A stretch of 64,000 nucleotides of DNA. Source: Hydra vulgaris (taxonomy: Eukaryota; Cnidaria; Hydrozoa; Anthoathecata; Hydridae). A model generated the notes under the pieces. That model worked only from the letters and a program-made list of their open reading frames with translations. It searched no databases and was not told the DNA's origin. A program made the translations under genes and the position numbers. Location of the stretch: positions 47,572,501-47,636,500 of the forward strand of contig NC_088921.1 of NCBI RefSeq assembly GCF_038396675.1. The letters are read 5' to 3'. This document shows positions 21,859 to 34,090 of this stretch, piece after piece (the stretch's first letter is position 1; each line of letters begins with the position of its first letter).

Positions 21859-21912
21859 ATCTGATCTGTCATTGTGTAGACCACTCTACGTCTACACAAT
21901 GACAGATCAGAT
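21859..21912. repeat. Perfect 22-bp inverted repeat at LINE 5' junction
   Basis: The arms 21859-21880 and 21891-21912 are exact reverse complements with a 10-base loop. The right arm is the first sequence of the LINE fragment that follows. Confidence 0.85.
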
Positions 21913-22530
21913 TGGAATAAGACAAGATCTGGGTACAACTTCAGCTGAACGAGATCTAGGTTTTCTAGTTTCAGAAAACTTAAAAGTCAAGCATCAAGTT
22001 GAAGCATCGGCTGCAAGAACAAACCAGGTCCTTGGTCGGCTAAAGAAATCCTTCAGAAGCAGAGGTCTCATACTTTGGAAAGTCCTTTACAAAACGTATG
22101 TTAGATCACACCTTGAGTTCGCCTCCCAATCGTGGTGGCGACATCTAAAGGGAGACATCAAGCTCTTGAAAGCATTCAAAAGTGTGCGACGAAGCTGAAC
22201 ACAAACATCAAACATAAATCATATGAAGAAAAGCTTACAATTCTAAGCCTAACCAAACTGGAAGATAGACGAGTTAGAAATGATTTAATTGAGCAATATA
22301 AGATTGCGCATGGTGTTGAGAAAATTAGATTTGTTGTGCCTCAAGTCTACGAGCAAACGCTTTCCCAGTATAACCTTCGTGGCAATAGCTTAAGACTTGC
22401 TAAGCCATTAGTCAAGAACTGTGTCGAAAGAGAAGAGTTCTTTACAAAATGCGTAGTTAACCCATGGAATGCTTTACCATCAAGCGTTGTTAACTTCTTT
22501 CCAACCAACGAATTTAAATGAAGTTTTCAA
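21891..22530 (+). pseudogene. L2/CR1-like LINE, RT C-terminal fragment
   Basis: Two overlapping frames (21872-22198 and 22132-22521) form one product with a single frameshift near 22150-22190. They read ERDLGFLVSENLKVKHQVEA, LYKTYVRSHLEFASQSW, then LTKLEDRRVRNDLIEQYKI and finally NPWNALPSSVVN. This is the standard order after the RT active site in L2-class LINEs: RDLGV, the YVRPHLEYA block, LEDRR-RGDLI-K, WN-LP--VV. The 5' side is truncated at a fold-back junction. The rest of the element is absent. Confidence 0.8.
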
Positions 22531-22699
22531 TCAATTATTGTCATAAAAATTATTTGATCGTCTACTTTTTAATTATTTCTAACGCGGATAACGTTTTTCA
22601 TTTGTCACAAACAAAAAATCATAAAAGAAGTTAAAATGAAATACAGAAAAAAGTGTTGTCTAATCTATTTTCCATTTGTTTAATTTTTTTTTTATTCTT

Positions 22700-23741
22700 A
22701 CTTTTTTTAATGAACCGGAATCGGGAATCGGGTTCAGATCTGTCAGAATAGAAAGAGGTAAAATGTGGCGTTCCTCAAGGCTCTGTATTAGGCCCGCTGC
22801 TTTTTATTATATTTATCAACGACCTTCCCGATGCAATGACTCACTATGTCAAACTCTTTGCAGACGACTGTAAACTAATAGGAATTATCAAAAGATTTAA
22901 ACAAAATTATTGATTGGTCAAAAAAGTGGAAAATGAAGCTGAGTTATGCGAAATGCAAATCGATGGTAATCAGGAAATCATCAGCGACACCAAAAGTTTC
23001 TATATACGATTATACAATACTTAACGACAGCGGGTCTCTTTACTCGCTAGAAAAAACTGCTTCTGAACAAGATCTTGGTGTATAAAATACAAATAAGCTG
23101 AATAGGAAAGATCATTCAAAACTTGTTTCAACTAGAGCAAATTTCGTGCTTGGGTCTCTAAGGTGGTGATTTAAAACATGGAATATAGAAACAATTTTAA
23201 TACTTTGTTGTTCCTTTGTCCGTCCTCATCTAGAGTATGCTTCCTCAGTTTACAATCCTTACCACCAATTAGACATCAAACTGATTGGAAAGGTCCAAAG
23301 GCGAGCTACAAAACTGGTTCTTGAACTAAAGAACATGACATACCAAGAGAGATTTTGTTTGACAAGAATTTGTTTGACAACATTAGAAGAAAGGCGTAAT
23401 AGAGGTGATGCAACTCAACATTTTAAAATGATAAATAATTTCAACATTATTAAACAAAATTATCCAAATACAATTGCAAGTTCAATCAGTTTAAAAGGAC
23501 CAGCGAGTGGAATAAGGAGTTACCCGTCGTATTTCTAAGCAAGTAACAAAGAACTGTGCTCAAAGAAAAAATTTCATTTCAAATAGAATTGTGTCTATCT
23601 GGAATCAGCTACCGATAAAAATCGTCGACACCTCGTCAGTTAACTGTTTTGAGAACCTTCGTGACAAGCATTAAAAAGTACAACGGCTGCTATAACCAAG
23701 CAAACTGGCTTACTAGAACCTACTTCTAGTGCAGCCTAAAC

Positions 23742-23765
<24 letters not shown>
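22700..23765 (+). pseudogene. L2/CR1-like LINE, 3' half with TTA-repeat tail
   Basis: In pieces, the plus strand gives [20 protein letters not shown] and [11 protein letters not shown], the RT active site FADD. Then follow KKWKMKLSYAKCKSMV, ATKLVLELKNMTYQERF, TTLEERRNRGDATQHFK and SIWNQLPIKIVDTSSVN. Frameshifts occur near 22760, 22890, 23080 and 23540. The 3' end runs straight into TTATTATTA repeats (23742-23770) and then a TA microsatellite. A simple-repeat 3' tail is usual for this LINE class. It differs in sequence from the copy just upstream, so these are separate insertions. Confidence 0.8.
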
Positions 23766-24496
<731 letters not shown>

Positions 24497-25330
24497 TTAC
24501 AATGTATTTGGCAAATAGTATTCAATGTTAAGTTTTTCTATGCTACGACATAAAAGCACTAAACCTTGCATCACCTTTACTGCACATTCTGCACATATTT
24601 TTTTTACCGTTTTGTTGGAATCGGTGTTGAATCTGTGGACCAAAATGTCCTCAACAATTTTAATGCTTTTGCATGCTTCTAATAGATTAACATAATCTGC
24701 AAGATTAAAGTAGTGATCACCAAACCTTATATCACCCCATGAACTACAGATAAAGTCGCATGCTGCTTGAGCAGATTTCGTTTCTTGATAGTCTGGTATT
24801 AGAATGTAAGCAAGTAAAACAAAAATTGCTCTCGAGTTCCATCTTGCATTGTTTATAGCAGGAAGTGATTTGAAACTTACTTTTGGAAAGATACCTGTGC
24901 CTTTAAACTTTCTGTAACAAGTTATTAAGTGATGTAGGAAGTCCATGTCATCTCGCCAGCGTGTTTGATTCACTTTTCATCAAAGAATTTCCAGTATTCT
25001 GAAATAATAACTTCAGGTTCTCGTACTCTTGCAGTAATCTCGTCACAAAAGGGTAATGAAGATTTTGTGATGTTGTTGATCTTTCAAAAAGATCATTCAT
25101 GACATGTTTTAAAAGAGTCTATCTAAAATATGGTGTTGGTATCCTATAAAAGTAGGCTTTTCTAGTCCAATGGTTTTGAAATATTTCTGTAATAGTGTTA
25201 CAGAAATATTTCAAAATCCTGTATGTGTAGATTTTGTGTCAGATACAATCATTTTTATGGCTGACCACAGCTCATATTAATCCAGCACAAGCTTTATTCC
25301 ATTAAAAATTGTTTCACCATTTCCATTCAT
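24497..25330 (-). pseudogene. DNA transposase relic, superfamily not assigned
   Basis: The clean minus-strand frame 24973-24497 (158 residues) reads WRDDMDFLHHLITCYRKFK, then SFKSLPAINNARWNSRAIFV and ends in a Cys/Leu-rich helix. Further upstream on the minus strand, in broken frames, are AIKMIVSDTKSTHTG, TIGLEKPTFIGYQHHILDR and LHYPFVTRLLQEYENLK. The order (D of SDT--NTG, GCQHH-LD, ARWNSRAI) recalls a transposase family abundant in Hydra and some insects. It appears to have an RNase H fold, but I cannot name its superfamily. Stops at 25000-25330 make it inactive. Confidence 0.5.
25174..25216. repeat. Perfect 19-bp inverted repeat inside a transposase relic
   Basis: TTTTGAAATATTTCTGTAA and its exact reverse complement are separated by 5 bases. 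It lies where the transposase relic loses its frame. Confidence 0.8.
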
Positions 25331-25339
25331 GAAATATGG

Positions 25340-26060
25340 TTTATATATAAGATAATATAATTAATCATAATATAATTAATAAGTAACACAATTAATAACT
25401 AATAAATATAAACAATAATTTTTAAAATAAATAAATTTTCATATATAACCAAATAAATAATTGTTAAATATTAAATTGATTGTTAAGGTTGAATAACTCA
25501 ACGCGAGTTTCTGATTTGACGAGTTTCTCATTTTTTTTTATATTAGGAGAATAGCAATTAAATCTTTTTTTCTTTTTTTTTTAATGTTTAAATAAAAATA
25601 TTTATATAATTATTTTTTATTTATTTATGTATTTTTATATACCAATTAAAAAAAATAACATAAACAAATAAAAAAATAAGTATAAATAATTTTAATTTAA
25701 CATTAAAATAAGTTAAAAGATTTTTTTTAAATTCTCCTGATATCCTGGGTACACATTATAATATAAACAAAATATACTTATACCGTTACAAAAGATTATA
25801 TTTAACCAAATACTGCTAAAATATATCTAACAAAAAAACAGAAAATATAATACTCAGTTAAAAAAGAAGAAAAAATTAATAAAAAAATTAATAATAATTT
25901 TAAATTTAGGAAGCATTAGTTGAATATATTTATAAAGACTTGATAAGATCTCATAGAACTCATAGAAGACTGAATAAGTTTTATCATCGAGAAGCTTGGG
26001 GTAAGATCCAAGATACACATAAACATTGTGATTCTTATGCACAAATATTTTAAATATTGT
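25340..26060. other. Very AT-rich segment
   Basis: Poly-A/T tracts and no usable coding signal. An 86-codon minus-strand frame at 25854-26114 includes microsatellite and is not supported. Confidence 0.4.
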
Positions 26061-26077
26061 GATAAAATTTTGTATAC

Positions 26078-26240
<163 letters not shown>

Positions 26241-26319
26241 TTAATTATAAATATATATTATATAGCCACGATGCTGAGGTGCAGGCTTTCACTTTCAATT
26301 TTGAAGGTAAAAAATAAAT

Positions 26320-26396
26320 AAAATTCTTTTTCCGGCCGGAATTTTATTAACAACTCCGGCAAATCCGGCAAAATTCCCCTTCCGGTACACCCCTAG
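26320..26396. mobile_element. Single terminus of a hAT-like element
   Basis: Read leftwards from 26396, AGGGGTGTACCGGAAGGGGA followed by several TCCGGCA/TTGCCGG repeats looks like a hAT end (TAGGGGTGTACCGG). No matching left end was located; the CCGG-rich block at 20490-20610 is a distant candidate. Confidence 0.45.
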
Positions 26397-26399
26397 TTA

Positions 26400-27095
26400 T
26401 ATGTACAATAATATATAGTCTTTGTAGATTTATTTTTATTTATTGGTTTAAATAACTTTCTTTTATTAAAGCTAATATCGTAAAGGGTTTCATACTAATA
26501 TGTCGTCTGGAAGTCCTGTTTAAGTATATTTGTAATAAATGTGTTCTGTAAAATTACTGAGAGCAAAAAAAAAAAAAAAAAAAGTAATTTTTCTCTTTCT
26601 TGGTTAAACTGATTTCTTTTATAAGACCCATACAAGCTGTAGCATAAATTAAACAATAAATTCACAAGAATTCCTAAATGTTATCAAAGGTATAGATATA
26701 TAATATCTATATTATTTTTACTTACATATAAAAGTAATTTACTTACATATAAAAGTAAAGCTTCTAAAAACATTTATTAATGTTATTTACTATTTATGAA
26801 TACACTTATGTTTTATAAAACATTCTCTATAAAATTAAAGGAAGTAATCGATAAGTTTTAAAAAGTGAGTCTCCAAGGGTTTAGAAAAAAACATTTTTAT
26901 AATTTACTTAGAAATCGGACAATTAATGTAAATATCTCCTTTGGGGATTGAAAAGTTTCAACTACAAAACAAGCCTTTATATTTTAGAGCTGTTTAATAG
27001 TGTTAAACTCCTAAAATAATAAGAAAAAAATTAAGCTTTGAGCTTTGTTATTCTCTGTTGTTTTTTTGTTTTTGTCTACGGTCAAAATTTACAAA
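26400..27095. other. Upstream region of fascin
   Basis: AT-rich with an A-run at 26566-26583 and a short repeat of ACTTACATATAAAAGTAA at 26720-26757. The fascin promoter and 5' leader should be here. No TATA box can be defended. Confidence 0.35.
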
Positions 27096-28732
27096 ATGAC
27101 TAATGAAACTAGTGAAATATCTAAAAATGAATTTTTTAATGAAATAAAGTTTGGTTTAATGAACTCTGAAGGCTTTTATCTAACTTCGGAGAAGTTTGGA
27201 AATCAAATTAGTGTCACTGGAACTTCGTTGCGCAGTAAACAAGTTTGGGGCTTTGAGATAAGTAAATCCTCGTCAATGAAAGGTTACTTAAGAAGTCCTC
27301 ATTTAAAGTATTTAGAGTCAGACAAAAATGGCGTCGTTATTTGCAATAGCGATACTAAATGTGATTCTTTTCTATTTGAAATTGAACTTACAGACGAAGG
27401 TAACTGGATGTTTAAGGATTGTAATGGAAAATATCTTTCAGGAACTAGTAAAGGTATTAGTTTCCAAATAAAAGAAAAAGCGGGACTAAATGCAATATGG
27501 GCGATCCATATTAAAAATCATCCTCATTGCAATATAATGAGTGTAGCTCGGAAAAGATATGTTCACGTTTCAGATGAAGAATTTAGAGCTGATGAAGATC
27601 TTCCGTGGGGTAAAAACTATGTTATTTCAATCGAGTTTTGTAATGGAAAGTATGCATTTAGAGATTTAAATGGTCGATACTTAAATGGTGTAACAGGTTA
27701 TTTAGATGAAAAATGTAGCAATGACACGTTTTTTGTACTTTATCTAAGTGGATTAATGTACGGCTTTAAATGCAACAATAATAAATTTTTAACTGTTCAA
27801 GGTAGCAAGGGAAAATTAATTGCAAATAAAGATAACTTTGGCAAAGATGAGCAGTTTTTGATCGAAGAAAGTAAACCTCAATGCATTTTTACTGCTAGCA
27901 ATGGTAAAAAGTTATCTGTAAAACAAGGTTTGTTGTTCGATTTTGTTTTTTGGTAATAAAATCTGTTTTAATACTTATATATTTGCTATATAGTAAATAA
28001 GCTCTTGTTTCAAGGGTATTTTTGCGGCAAATTATTTTTTATTAAACTAATTGGTTGAGTTTTTAAATGTATTTAGGGGTTGATGTTACTGCCAATGTTT
28101 TTGAAGAGGCTGGAGCATCCGAAATATTTCAAATTGGTTTTGACGCAAATACAGAGAATTGTGTAACCATAGTTACAAATTTAAAAACATACCTTTGTAC
28201 TACAGATAAGTCAGTCATCGCCAAGTCTGATATATCTATGAACAGTTATTTTCAAATGGAGTGGCACGATCAACACGTTATGCTAAGAAACTTTAGTGGA
28301 AGCTATATAACTTCATCGTCCGGTGGAAAACTTTCACTTATATCTGAGAATAACAAAGATGAAAATTCTTTATTTACAATCCAAATAGTCAATCGCCCAA
28401 TACTTGTTCTTCGTTGCGAATATGGTTACGTTGGATTATCATCATCATCTACTAAAGTTATGTGTAACCGTGGTGCTGGAACTGCAGTGTACGTATCAAA
28501 CGAAAGTGGAAAGTATCGTTTTAAGTTTTCCGACGGAAAGTCATGGAAAATGAAAGATTCAGATTCAATGATTTTTTCTGATTTAGAAGGTGATTTGTTC
28601 TTTTGCCAGCTTCATAGTAAAAACAAAATGGTAATTCTTGCTCCGAATGGAAAATATTTAAGAAGTGATAAAAATGGAAATATTTACGCAACAGAGGAGG
28701 AAGTGAGGCCATCAATTTATTGGGAGTATTAA
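27096..28732 (+). CDS. FSCN: Fascin, complete two-exon gene
   Basis: Fascin cross-links actin filaments into tight parallel bundles in filopodia and similar protrusions. Exon 1 is 27096-27927, exon 2 28077-28732. The 149-bp intron has donor AAG|GTTTGT and acceptor ATTTAG, and the splice makes one Gly codon. The product is 495 residues; human fascin has 493. Four beta-trefoil repeats are expected, about 125 residues each. Landmarks: FGLMNSEGFYLTSEKFGN and SLRSKQVW at the N-terminus, including the Ser before Leu that corresponds to the regulatory Ser39. Then come SVARKRYVHVS, DLPWGKNYVISI, GKDEQFLIEES, NRPILVLRCEYGYVG and the C-terminal YWEY. All align by eye with vertebrate fascin. The upstream in-frame TTG is not used; the ATG at 27096 is the start. 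The gene looks intact. Confidence 0.95.
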
Positions 28733-29035
28733 AAAAAACTCATAAAGTAAAGAGATTTTCTTATTTAATATGTTTCTTTAATACTATTTTGAGATTCAGT
28801 TTTAGATATATTATTCTTCTTCTTCAATTGTAAAGATTACGAATGAGTTTAAAGATGTGTTAATTATGACAAGATTAAAATGTTTCACTATATAATGGTT
28901 ACAAAAAGTAGATTAGTTTTTAAAAGTCTTATTGCAGACCTAACCAGTGCCGTTTGTTTGTTAAAGGTGGTTTACTGTTTAAAAAAAATTCTTTGAAAAC
29001 TTTTGTAGCAACAAATACAAAATGATGAAGAAAAT
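28733..29035. other. 3' flank of fascin
   Basis: AT-rich 3' untranslated region. No canonical AATAAA close to the stop is obvious. Confidence 0.35.
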
Positions 29036-29064
29036 TTATACTTATGCAATACTTTAAATATATT

Positions 29065-29290
29065 AAGTATTATAAAAACTAATTTTGTTTATGCAAATTT
29101 TTCAAATTTTTTTTTCATATTTCACCTAATGCACCATATTTTACCATAGTTTATAAATACTTAAAACTTTTTTTTAATGTAAAGTCTTTCTATTTAAATT
29201 ACTGTATTATGAGCATTTAAAGTAGTATTTATAACCTCTATCTTTCAACATTAAAAATTTGCATAAACAAAATTTGTTTTTACTAATGTA
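29065..29290. repeat. Miniature inverted-repeat element
   Basis: AAAAACTAATTTTGTTTATG at 29076 and following bases return inverted at 29252-29283, about 30 bp with one or two mismatches. The 140-bp interior is non-coding. The target duplication is unclear. Confidence 0.6.
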
Positions 29291-29299
29291 CTAATTAGT

Positions 29300-29599
29300 A
29301 CTTTATTTTTAAAGATTTTTGTTTAAAATATTTCTCTACTCTCTTTTATTAAGCTGACCCAACGTTTTAAGATAGACAACATAAAAAAAAAGGCTTTTGA
29401 ATGCAAAGAGTAATTAATTTAGCTTTTCACCCAAAACTTGATAATATAAACCACTCACAAAAATCAAACTTCGAAAAAAATGTATCGATTACCTAAATAT
29501 TTAAAGTAATAATGAAAAAGCTAGCAGTTTAAATGAAAATGCTTCTTTTTCTGATGTAATTTTAATAGTTTTTGAAACTTTTCATGATTTTCTATTGAT
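29300..29599. other. AT-rich spacer
   Basis: No gene or repeat recognised. Confidence 0.35.
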
Positions 29600-31570
29600 T
29601 CAAATCTAGCACGATTGTCATCTACGTATCTTCTATAAGTTTTTAGTGAAAATTGACCAATTTCATTATGAAAAGATTTACAAATAATGAAAATAATCAT
29701 AATGAAAAAATTACAAAAAATACTAATACTTTTATTAAAATCTTATGAAAAAAAATTACTACAGTAATCAAATCATTAAATGCAAGTTTCATAGTAAGAA
29801 AACGTGGTCCGTCATTAATGACATAATGAGAAGAAAAAAATTAGCTTCACTTTCTTCACCAAAGAGAATTAATATTAATACCACTGACATATTCTGCAAA
29901 AAAACAAATCTCGCAAGAATTAAACAAATATTTTATAAATATTGGTCCAAACCTTTCTAATAAAATAATTTCAACATCTGATTTATTTAGAAACTACCTA
30001 AAACCCACAAATAACGCTATCATGTAAGATAATAAGCTTAGCTATAAAGAATTTGAAAAAGCGTTTTCCTCGTTAAAAAAGAAGAAAGCACCAGGGTTTT
30101 ATGAAATATCTAGTGATATAATTATCCTCAATAAAATCTGCTTAAGTAGACCTCTAATCCATATACTAAAGCTCTCAATTACTTCTGGGATTTTTCCTGA
30201 TAGACTTAAATTAGCAAAAGTAGTTCCTATATTTAAATGTAATGAACATTCGGACATAACCAACTATTGACCTATATTAATACTTTCTGTATTGTCAGAA
30301 CTTTTCGAACGTGTAATTTATAATAGAATCTATACTCACTTCACTAAAAACAAATTATTTTACCCTAACCAGTTTGGATTTCAAAAAAATCTCTCAACTG
30401 AACATGCAATCATTGAATTAGTTGATCAAATAATTAATGGTTTTAAACAAAATAAATTAACTTAAGAGTTTCTATTGACTTATTAAAAGCATTTGATACA
30501 ATTGATCACTGCATCCTATTAGACAAACTAAAGCACTATTGTATAATTAATAAAACTTACAATTAGATTAAAAGTTATCTTACCAATAGAAAACAATATG
30601 TATGTAATATACAATCTGGAGTATTAAATGTTTTATGTCGAGTTCCCCAAGGATCTATCCTTGGTCCCCTCTTGATTTAATTTGCATAAATGATTTTTGT
30701 AACACGTCTTTAAAACTAAGTTCAGTCAAGTTTGCTGATGATACAAATTTAATTCTTACTAATAATGATATTAAGAAATTATATGCAGACATAAATACTG
30801 AACTAAATAAAGTAGATAAATGGTTTAGGGCTAACAAACTCTCGCTTAACTCAGAGAAAGCAAACTACATATTATTCCATAAAAAAAGCACAAGAAGAAA
30901 ACCTTCCTCTGAAGTTGCCTGACCTTATCCTAAATGATAAACTAGTTAAAAAACGAGCCAGTATAAGATTCTTAGGAACTTTGTTGATGAGAATTTATCC
31001 TGGCTTCCTCAAATAAGATATATTCAATCTAAAATCACTAATATAATTGGAATGATGTATCGAGTTCGTTCGTATATTAATAAACAAAGTCTTAAACTAA
31101 TATGTTTTGGACTAATTCATTGCTTCATCAGTTATGCAAGTATATCATGGGCAAGACGCAACCATCAAAACATAAAAAAATTTATAGCTTACAAAAAAAT
31201 GCGTGCAGAACCGTTTACTCAAAAATATGCGTGAACACGCAAACCTATAATGAATGATATGAAAATGACGGATATTTTTGAAATAAGTATCAATCAGCAT
31301 TTAATTTTTATGTATCAATTCAACAATAGCCTCACTCCTGAAAACCTTGACAACAAGTTTGAAATAAATAGAAATGAAAACTATTATCTAAGAGCAAATA
31401 TAAGTAACAAATATAAACTGCCTCAAAACGTTAATGAATATACTAAATACAGCAATGTCTATCGAGGTCCAAATATATGGAATATCTATCAAAAAGGATT
31501 TAAATGTATGACAAAGTCAACAAGTTCATTTAAGTTTCAAATCAAAAAAGAAATTTGAGATTCATTATGC
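29600..31570 (+). pseudogene. Jockey/CR1-like LINE, RT region, broken
   Basis: Plus-strand blocks in family order: NYYSNQIIKCKFHSKKTWSV (linker after the endonuclease), KKKKAPGFYEISSDIII, LAKVVPIFKCNEHSDITNY and NQFGFQKNLSTEHAI. Then follow VPQGS-like residues, VKFADDTNLIL (catalytic FADD, intact), WFRANKLSLNSEKANYILFH, a YINKQSLKLICFGLIHCFIS block and the final YRGPNIWNIYQKGF. Many frames are used and several TAA codons interrupt it, so it is inactive. The endonuclease half is missing. This is the longest LINE remnant in the window, and its DDTN residues at the active site are preserved. Confidence 0.8.
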
Positions 31571-32640
31571 TTGAGTAACTCTGAAGTTTGTTGATTCTAT
31601 TTTTTCGGTTTTTTATCTTTATTTGATTTACAATGCAACAGTTTTATGTTCATTAAGATTATTAATATAATATCCATTATTAATATAATAAGGGTTGTTA
31701 ATATAATAGCTATAGATTTATTGATATAATATCTATATTCTATTAAAAGTATATATAGAGGCTCTATGAAAAGATTGCGATAACGTATTGTCATTTTTTT
31801 TGCTTTTGTTTGAGCCCCTGTTTGTTTAATTATTTATTTTATAAAGATTGATGCAATAAGAAAAGTTTATATTTTATATCTTATATACAAAAACGATGCC
31901 TGCTCCGAATAATTGCTTGTAAAGAGTTGTCCTTAATGTTCGTAGTAGATAAAGCTTTTATACAACATTTAGAAATAAAAGCTTTTATTGTTTTTGAATT
32001 TGATCAGTTTTCACTAAAACAGAAAATACGTAATTTACAGTCATGCTAAATTTAACTTAATATAAAATTATAATAAGTTTCTGGAATTATTAAACAAACA
32101 AGATCCATCAAAAAAATATACATTAAAAAACGAAAATATGAAAACAAGAGTAAAACTTCTAAGATATAAATGTAATCAACTCTAACACTCATACTATGAC
32201 TTCAAAATTCACCAAAAGTCTGCTATCACTACTATATCAATAAAACAAATATCAAACGTTAATCCAAAAATAGTTAAGGGTGTTTTTTTTGTTTTGTTTT
32301 GTATCTCGTTTCACAGTAAAATTGTTCGACATAACATCTTGAATGATGAAAAACAGCTTTTATTTACAACTTATATTTTGCAGAACACATCAACTTAACA
32401 CAAAAACAACATTATTGGCACCCCAAAAACCAGGATGATTTAGAATGAAAAATGTTTAAAGTGTAATGTACGAATAAAAAATGTATAGAGTGCACTTTAT
32501 GATCTCTTTCCGTATGTCATTTATAAGAATTTAATTGTTTATGATAATGTTTTGTGAAAAAATACTATTCTAGTATGTTGTGTTATCCGTTTTTGTTTAT
32601 TATAATATCAAGTAAAACGAAATCTATATTTGCAATACGT
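31571..32640. other. AT-rich intergenic sequence
   Basis: It contains a short imperfect repeat of ATTAATATAAT units at 31655-31735. No gene recognised. Confidence 0.35.
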
Positions 32641-33121
32641 TTAAGTATAAAAAAAAGCTAGTAACCTCACTGCAAAAGCTGATGCCATAATTGCCAGAAA
32701 ACATATAAACGATATAAATAAACAATTAGAAAGCGTTATAAACTTTTGAAAATAGTTTAATGGGACGGATGAAACAGCATTAAAGATAAGTACGTCTCGT
32801 CTCTTTAGAGAGAGAGAGACTTTTCAATAAACTATTAGACAGATACGTGATTAATGACAAAAACGAAACTACTGTACTCTTCTTACAGAAGACAAAAATG
32901 TATCTATTGTCTATAAAAAAACAATTACGAACAAATGTTTACAAGCGATTAAATGTTCTTAGTGTGAAAATAATACACTCTAAGAACGCTTATACAAAGA
33001 GAAAAGGTAGAAAGAAGTTTCACAATTTATCAGTACCTGCTCTAGAAAAAATAAAATTTTGATTAAAATCATTTAAACTAAAGTATTATGTAAATATGAT
33101 AACTACAATTTTCTTTTTATT
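32641..33121. other. Intergenic sequence with an unsupported short frame
   Basis: A 71-codon basic frame at 32847-33062 has no recognisable domain. A GAGAGAGAGAG tract is at 32807-32818. Confidence 0.25.
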
Positions 33122-33221
33122 TAAAGATTATTATAAAGTTAATCATTAAAGATTATTATAAAGTTAATCATTTAAGATTATTATAGAGTTAATCATTAAA
33201 GATTATTATAGAGTTGATCAT
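33122..33221. repeat. 25-bp tandem repeat, 4 copies
   Basis: The unit TAAAGATTATTATAAAGTTA plus ATCAT is repeated four times with a few substitutions. Confidence 0.85.
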
Positions 33222-33379
33222 TTTGACTTTGTTTTAGTTGGTATTATGGTTAATGAAGAAAGAATTAAAGCAAAAATTTGGGAATAAAGTTATTTATCAA
33301 GTAATTGATCATTTCAAAACATACAACAAAAGCTAAAAACAAAAATCAAAAAACGATCAGCAAAGATGAACAGTAACAT

Positions 33380-34090
33380 GCCCTTTGCTCTGACAGGAGT
33401 GCTGCATACGAAGTAACTAAAGTTGTGCATTGGTACACTTTTGCCGAAAGCAATCCAGTGACGTAATAATCAATTTGTAAAAAACTGCTCTCTGTAAACT
33501 CAATAATTTACTCCTTGTTTATCTAGACAAAGACTGTGATTCCGAAAGTTTTTAACCAATCTAGCATCATATTGCATCTGTGGCACGTAAAAGTAAAATC
33601 TCTCAATGTTTAAGGTGATCTTAAACTGCTGAATAAAGTCGCCTCGCGTTCTGCGGTCTCCAAAATCCGTTAAGCCCAATATTTGTAAAATTTAAACATA
33701 TGGTAAGTGATTTATCTATGCAATTGTTTTCTTTGCGCGCTACTGCAATTTTAACAGTGTTTCAATATCATGATCTAGAAACAGATTGAGTTGCGAGCTC
33801 GAGGTGTGGGTACTTGTAAGTTGTTTACAATAAGCTCAATACACCAAGACCCTGACTGCAGAATGCTTTTTTCAGTCAAATAAGAACTTTATTTGCAGGT
33901 GAAGCTTCTGGCTTGACTCAATTTTTTAACTTTAAGTTGTGTGAGACCATGATGCTCTCTTTTGATCTTGGTAACTGCGAGTTGCTTTTGAACTACGTCA
34001 TTGCTGCACATTGAATACTCTTGTGTAGACGTTTTGGCTCCGCGGCCAATATGCGTTACTATGCATTTAGCCACGTTAATAGGCATGCAC
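33380..34090 (-). pseudogene. L2-like LINE RT relic
   Basis: Minus strand from 34086: MPINVAKCIVTHIGRGAKTS followed by QEYSM and QLAVTKIKREHHGL, the block just after the RT active site in L2-type elements (NV-KC-VMHIGR, VTKVERDLGV). After decay come DRRTRGDFIQQFKI-like residues (near 33620-33660), then an LVKNF--HSL segment. Stops occur throughout. Strand and order agree with one fragment of about 700 bp. Confidence 0.65.

Noticed and set aside
27045..27095. A hydrophobic N-terminal extension of fascin resembling a signal peptide
   Set aside because: It starts at TTG, not ATG. The ATG at 27096 gives the length and N-terminus expected for a cytosolic fascin.
32847..33062. A 71-codon basic ORF
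   Set aside because: Composition reflects AT-rich sequence; no motif or splice context supports it.
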